NCBI RefSeq assembly: GCF_035944375.1
Contig: NZ_DASZBE010000007.1
Length of the DNA stretch: 64,000 nt
Strand: one strand, 5' to 3'
Source of the DNA: Allobosea sp035944375
GTDB lineage: Bacteria; Pseudomonadota; Alphaproteobacteria; Rhizobiales; Beijerinckiaceae
Positions 60,370 through 64,000 of the stretch are shown here, in pieces. A program made the translations under genes and the position numbers. The notes beneath the pieces were generated by a model. The model was not told where the DNA came from. It saw only the letters and a list, made by a program, of their open reading frames with translations, and made no database searches. Numbering within the stretch: the stretch's first letter is position 1; each line of letters opens with the position of its first letter.

Positions 60370-62004
60370 TTAGCCCTCCCGCATCCGCGCCGCCTCCATC
60401 TCCCGCAGAGCCTTGCGCCGGATCTTCCCCGTCGCGGTCAGCGGCAGTTCGGTGACGAACTCGACATGGCGCGGATACTGATAGGCGGCGAGCCGGTCGC
60501 GGACGAAGGCCTGGATCTCGCCGGCCAGCGCCGCCGACGGCGCGATGTCGGGCAGCGGCAGCACGAAGGCCTTCACCGCCTCGGTGCGGATCGGATCGGG
60601 CACGCCGATGACGGCCACCATCAGCACGGCGGGATGGCGGATGATGCAGTCCTCGATGTCGCCCGGGCCGATGCGGTAGGAGCCCGAGGAGATGATGTCG
60701 TCGTCGCGGCCCTGGAACCAGAGATAGCCGTCCTCGTCGCAATGGCCGGTGTCGCCGGTGAGGAGCCAGTCGCCGGCGAATTTGGCCGCTGTTTCCTCCG
60801 GCTGGCGCCAATAGCCGAGCATCATCACCGGGTCGGGGCGGGCCACCGCGATCAGGCCTGGCATGCCCGCCGGCAGGGGCTGCCCTTCGGGCGACACCAC
60901 CGCGACGCGGTGGCCCGGCACGGCGCGGCCCATCGAGCCGGGGCGGATCGGGAAGAGATCGGCATTGTTGGCGACCAGCAGGTTGGCCTCGGTCTGGCCG
61001 TAGAACTCGTTGACCGCGAAGCCGAAGGTCTCGCGGCTCCAGTCCAGCATGTCGGCGCCGAGCGTCTCGCCGCCGCTGCCGATCGAGCGTAGCGCATGGC
61101 CGAAGCGGCGGGGAGCGGCGACCTGGCGCATCAGCTTGAGCGCGGTGGGCGGCAGGAAGGCGTTGCGCACGCGGTGGCGCGCCATCAGCGCGAAAGCGGC
61201 CTCGGGGTCGAATTTGCGGGCGCGCGAGGCCAGCACCGGCACGCCGAAACAGAGGCTGGGCAACAGCACATCGAGCAGGCCGCCGATCCAGGCCCAGTCG
61301 GCCGGTGTCCAGAACAGGTCGCCGGCCTGCGGGAAGAAGGCCTGCGGCATCTGCACGCCCGGCAGATGGCCGAGCAGGACGCGATGCGCATGGAGCGCGC
61401 CCTTGGGCTTTCCCGTGGTGCCGGAGGTGTAGATGATGACGGCGGGATCGTCGGCGCTTGTGTCGACCGGGGCGAAGGCATCCGAGGCCTTCGCCATCTC
61501 GGTCGCGAGATCGAGCGTGCCGCCGGGGCCGGGACCATCGGCCAGGATGATCAGCCGCAGATCCGGCAGGGCGTGGCGGATCGCCTCGATCTTCGGCAGG
61601 TTTTCGGTATCCGTGATCAGCGCCGCCGCGCCGCTGTGCTGCAGCCGATGCTCCAGCGCCTCGGGGCCGAACTGGATGAAGAGCGGCAGCGCGATGGCGC
61701 CCATCTTGTAGACCGCGAGATGGGCCATCGCCGTCTCGGGCCGCTGCGGCAGCAGGATGCCGACGCGCTCGCCTGCCGCGACGCCATGGCCGCGCAGAAG
61801 ATTGGCGATGCGGTTGGAGGCGCGCCTGAGCTCGTCGAAGCTGATGGTGGCGACGCCATTCTCGCCGTCCTCATAGATCAGCGCGGGCTTGTCGGTGCCA
61901 TCGGCATGGCGGTCGCAACAGGCGACACCGATGTTGAACCGTTCGGGGATGTCCCAGCGGAACCGCTCGACGGTCTCGCGATAGGTCGCGTGGCGCTGGA
62001 GCAT
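60370..62004 (-). CDS. AMP-forming acyl-CoA synthetase (acetyl/medium-chain type)
   Basis: 544 residues from ATG 62004 (MLQRHATYRETVERFRWDIPERFN), which has AGGTGAAAACG upstream; ATG 62022 is in frame six residues earlier but has no ribosome site. P-loop IIYTSGTTGKPKGAL near 188-202, WTPADWAWIGGLLDVLLPSL, GQTEANLLV, LTGDTGHCDEDGYLWFQGRDDDII, and catalytic lysine in TATGKIRRKAL near 531-541. It resembles acetyl-CoA synthetase-like and medium-chain enzymes. It is convergent with the PCC gene and divergent from the AbrB-Doc pair. Confidence 0.9.
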   Translation of the reverse strand: MLQRHATYRETVERFRWDIPERFNIGVACCDRHADGTDKPALIYEDGENGVATISFDELRRASNRIANLLRGHGVAAGERVGILLPQRPETAMAHLAVYKMGAIALPLFIQFGPEALEHRLQHSGAAALITDTENLPKIEAIRHALPDLRLIILADGPGPGGTLDLATEMAKASDAFAPVDTSADDPAVIIYTSGTTGKPKGALHAHRVLLGHLPGVQMPQAFFPQAGDLFWTPADWAWIGGLLDVLLPSLCFGVPVLASRARKFDPEAAFALMARHRVRNAFLPPTALKLMRQVAAPRRFGHALRSIGSGGETLGADMLDWSRETFGFAVNEFYGQTEANLLVANNADLFPIRPGSMGRAVPGHRVAVVSPEGQPLPAGMPGLIAVARPDPVMMLGYWRQPEETAAKFAGDWLLTGDTGHCDEDGYLWFQGRDDDIISSGSYRIGPGDIEDCIIRHPAVLMVAVIGVPDPIRTEAVKAFVLPLPDIAPSAALAGEIQAFVRDRLAAYQYPRHVEFVTELPLTATGKIRRKALREMEAARMREG

Positions 62005-62103
62005 CGTTTTCACCTGCTGCATCGTGGCGCGGGATTTGGCGTGGGGCGGGCAGTGCTGGCAAGGCCCAACCACGCAAGCGCGGCGGGCAAAGGCGCGGCA
62101 TGG

Positions 62104-62143
62104 CTGACAGCGGCGGAGGTGTGTGTTATACGAGACGTATAAC
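62104..62143 (+). promoter_or_regulatory. Promoter and operator of the AbrB-Doc module
   Basis: GTTATACG (62125-62132) and CGTATAAC (62136-62143) are perfect 8-bp inverted arms around AGA, a 19-base palindrome. TTATAC within it (62126-62131) works as a -10, with CTGACA at 62104-62109 as -35 (16-base spacing). An antitoxin bound here would block the promoter, the usual autoregulation of toxin-antitoxin operons. Confidence 0.72.
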
Positions 62144-62160
62144 AGCGAGGAGCGCTTGCC

Positions 62161-62427
62161 ATGAACGAGACCGTCCCGCCGCAGGCTGGCGAAGCCGTTC
62201 CCGATGTCGTCCAACTCCGCAAGATCGGAAACTCGGTCGGCATCATACTGACCAAGGACATTCTGGCCCGCTTCCGCCTGGCGGAGGGGGACCGCTTCAC
62301 GGTGGTCCAGCAGCCGGGCGGCGAGGTCAAGCTCGTGCCTTATGACGATGTCCATGCCCGGGGCATGGAGATCGCGCGACGCTCCTTCAAGAAATACGCT
62401 GCCACCTATCGCGAACTTGCCAAATGA
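62161..62427 (+). CDS. AbrB/MazE/SpoVT-type antitoxin
   Basis: 88 residues. The swapped-hairpin AbrB domain is at about 16-62 (VVQLRKIGNSVGIILTKDILARFRLAEGDRFTVVQQPGGEVKLVPYD), in which RKIGNSVGIILTKDIL is the DNA-binding signature. The C-terminal helix (GMEIARRSFKKYAATYRELAK) should bind and block the toxin. GAGGAG about 10 bases before the ATG is a good ribosome site. The stop overlaps the toxin start by 4 bases (ATGA). Confidence 0.88.
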   Translation: MNETVPPQAGEAVPDVVQLRKIGNSVGIILTKDILARFRLAEGDRFTVVQQPGGEVKLVPYDDVHARGMEIARRSFKKYAATYRELAK

Positions 62428-62819
62428 GCGAGCCGATCTGGGTGAGTGTCGAGCTGGCGAGCGACATCCACGCGGAACAGCTCGCGCTCTTCGGTGGACC
62501 AGCCGGCTTGCGGGACCGGGCGCTGCTCGAATCGGCTCTGGCACGCGCACCGAACAAGCATGCGTATGGCGAAAACGATCTCGCCGCCCTGGCAGCGGCC
62601 TATGCCTTCGGGGTGGCGCGCAACCATCCCTTCGCCGACGGGAACAAGCGCGCGGCGTTCGGCTGCATGATCGTGTTCCTCGGCCTCAATGGTATCGATT
62701 TCGATGTCGATCCCGCCATGGCCGCCGCCGCCATCCTCGCTCTCGCGGCCGGTGAGGTCGAGGAGGAGGGGCTGACGCGCTGGATTCGCGACAACTGGCC
62801 CAAGGATGCGCCGGCATGA
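62424..62819 (+). CDS. doc: Doc-type Fic/death-on-curing toxin
   Basis: 131 residues. The Fic/Doc motif HPFADGNKR lies at H68-R76, with all key residues (H68, D72, N74, K75, R76). The N-terminal GGPAGLRDRALLESALARAP block is typical of Doc. Doc phosphorylates elongation factor EF-Tu and stops translation. Here the antitoxin is AbrB-like and not Phd, a known alternative pairing. The pair separates an acyl-CoA synthetase from the BKACE gene, which begins 10 bases later. Confidence 0.9.
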   Translation: MSEPIWVSVELASDIHAEQLALFGGPAGLRDRALLESALARAPNKHAYGENDLAALAAAYAFGVARNHPFADGNKRAAFGCMIVFLGLNGIDFDVDPAMAAAAILALAAGEVEEEGLTRWIRDNWPKDAPA

Positions 62820-62829
62820 GGACACCCCG

Positions 62830-63711
62830 ATGACCAAACCCATCTGGATCGAGGCCGCGATCAACGGGCCCTGGGGCGTCACGCGCCAGCCGGGCATTCC
62901 GATCGCCATTCCCGACATCGTCGCCGACGGGATCGCGGCGGTGGAGGCGGGCGCGGCGATCGTCCATCTGCATGTCTACGACCTCGAGACCGGGCGCCAG
63001 CGCGACGACTGGGAGCTCTATGCGAAGGCGATCGAGGGCATCCGCGCGAAGGTCGACGCGATCGTCTATCCGACGATCCCGATCGTCGGCTCGGCCTATG
63101 CGGGGGACATCATCGGGTCGGGCCGCTACACGCATCTGGAGGAACTGGCCAGGCGCGGGCTGGTCGAATGGGGCGTGCTCGACCCCGGCTCCTGCAACTG
63201 GCTGACCTTCGACGGCATCCCCGCAGGCGAGGCCGGCTTCATCTACCAGAACCCCGGCGAGCATATCCGCGAGGGGATGGCGGTGGCGCAGGCGCACAGG
63301 ATCCATCCGAGCTATGCGATCTACGAGCCCGGCTTCACGCGGCTGGGCGCGGCGCTGGCCAAGGCCTATCCGGGCATGCCCTGCCCGATCTACCGGCTGA
63401 TGTTCTCGGACGCCTTCGCCTGGGGCTTCCCGCCGCGCGACTGGGCGCTCGATGCGCATCTGAAGCTGCTGGCGGAGGATGCCCCCGAGGCGCCGGTGAT
63501 GATCGCGGGGCTGGGCGTGGATCTCACCCAGCTGATCCCGGCGGCGGTCGCGCGCGGGGTGCATGTGCGCGCCGGGCTGGAGGATGCGCCCTTCGGCTGC
63601 GGGCGGACCAATGCCGATCTGGTGGCGGAAACGGTGCGGCGGGTCGAGGCCGCCGGGGGGCGTCCGGCCAGCGTCGCCGAGGTCAGGGCCCGGCTGAAGG
63701 CCGTGGGCTGA
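62830..63711 (+). CDS. BKACE family beta-keto acid cleavage enzyme
   Basis: 293 residues from ATG 62830 (GAGGACACC upstream). Family features are the start WIEAAINGPWG, the metal-ligand pair in AAIVHLHVYD near 43-52, YPTIPIVGS near 79-87, a GSCNW block near 120 and LEDAPFGCGRTNADLVAETVRRVE near 256-280. BKACE enzymes cleave a beta-keto acid with acetyl-CoA to give acetoacetate and a new acyl-CoA; the founding member acts on 3-keto-5-aminohexanoate. With two CoA ligases, an SDR and a TRAP importer nearby, an organic-acid degradation route is plausible. Confidence 0.9.
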   Translation: MTKPIWIEAAINGPWGVTRQPGIPIAIPDIVADGIAAVEAGAAIVHLHVYDLETGRQRDDWELYAKAIEGIRAKVDAIVYPTIPIVGSAYAGDIIGSGRYTHLEELARRGLVEWGVLDPGSCNWLTFDGIPAGEAGFIYQNPGEHIREGMAVAQAHRIHPSYAIYEPGFTRLGAALAKAYPGMPCPIYRLMFSDAFAWGFPPRDWALDAHLKLLAEDAPEAPVMIAGLGVDLTQLIPAAVARGVHVRAGLEDAPFGCGRTNADLVAETVRRVEAAGGRPASVAEVRARLKAVG

Positions 63712-63718
63712 GCCGGCC

Positions 63719-64000
63719 ATGGCGACGACCAACTGCGATGTGGTGATCCTCGGCGCGGGCCATAACGGCCTCGTCTGCGCGCACCGGCTCGCCAAGGCGG
63801 GGCTGTCGGTGACGGTTCTGGAGCGGCGCGGCGTCGTCGGCGGCGCGGCCGTGACCGAGAACTTCCATCCCGGCTTCCGCAATTCGACCGCGAGCTACAC
63901 GGTCAGCCTGCTGCGGCCGGAGATCATCGCGGCGATGGAGCTGCACCGCCACGGCCTGCGGATCGTCGAGCGGCGCATGGCCAACTTCCTGCCGCTGCCG
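63719..64000 (+). CDS. FAD-dependent oxidoreductase, phytoene-desaturase-like (3' end beyond window)
   Basis: The first 94 codons from ATG 63719 are present. The FAD loop is VVILGAGHNGLVCAHRLAKAGLSVTVLERR near 8-37, and GVVGGAAVTENFHPGFRNSTASYTVSLL is the pattern of the NAD(P)/FAD family related to phytoene dehydrogenase and amine oxidases. The catalytic part is cut off at the window edge. It starts 8 bases after the BKACE stop, so both are probably in one operon. Confidence 0.83.
   Translation, partial: MATTNCDVVILGAGHNGLVCAHRLAKAGLSVTVLERRGVVGGAAVTENFHPGFRNSTASYTVSLLRPEIIAAMELHRHGLRIVERRMANFLPLP

Overview
High-GC chromosomal DNA from an alphaproteobacterium, most likely a Hyphomicrobiales (Rhizobiales) member and perhaps Bosea-like (the genus is a guess). 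Support: the zapE-mdh-sucCD-sucAB-lpdA order, an iolRCDEB operon with a fused iolC-DUF2090 gene, a PHA-system protein, a sigma-EcfG-type promoter in front of a DUF883 stress gene, an Irr/ICE-like iron box, and many TRAP, ABC and IclR catabolic genes. No rRNA, tRNA, CRISPR array or phage genes were seen.

Layout. 1-1.6 kb: the 5' tip of an IS630-type transposase gene and, next to it, an unknown coiled-coil gene of lower GC that the IS appears to have truncated. 1.8-3.8 kb: a small secreted protein and a PepSY membrane protein behind an ICE-like box. 4-15.8 kb: zapE, a TetR regulator and the TCA operon mdh-sucC-sucD-sucA-sucB-lpdA, with a DUF4160/DUF2442 pair inside it and an MNT/HEPN toxin-antitoxin pair directly after lpdA. 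16.5-25 kb: folD, a cytosine-deaminase-type amidohydrolase, an FAD oxidoreductase, a flavodoxin-fold reductase, a MarR regulator, an EamA exporter and kup. 25-30 kb: ispG, zur, bdhA coupled to a patatin phospholipase, parDE and a DUF3830 gene. 30-34.5 kb: a monovalent cation:proton antiporter and several small stress or envelope proteins. 34.8-44.4 kb: an epimerase-SDR-flavoprotein set followed by a peptide-type ABC transporter. 44.5-51.6 kb: the myo-inositol operon iolR-iolC-iolD-iolE-iolB on the minus strand. 51.7-64 kb: an Asp/Glu-racemase-like protein lacking both catalytic cysteines, an SDR with a TRAP transporter, a divergent IclR regulator, two acyl-CoA ligases, a tandem PCC/DUF296 protein, an AbrB-Doc toxin-antitoxin pair, a BKACE enzyme and a truncated FAD oxidoreductase.

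The most unusual overall feature is the density of palindromic intergenic repeats. At least six sequence families (called A-F here) fill most gaps of about 100-250 bp, including every junction of the ABC transporter operon and three junctions of the iol operon. One copy lies in frame inside the dual-ATPase gene and forms its interdomain linker, and one copy carries a second repeat family nested in its loop. Several strong operator palindromes sit beside their probable regulators: a GGAA-N6-TTCC site before iolC, a perfect 8-bp inverted repeat before the IclR gene, and palindromes at the promoters of parDE and of the AbrB-Doc pair.
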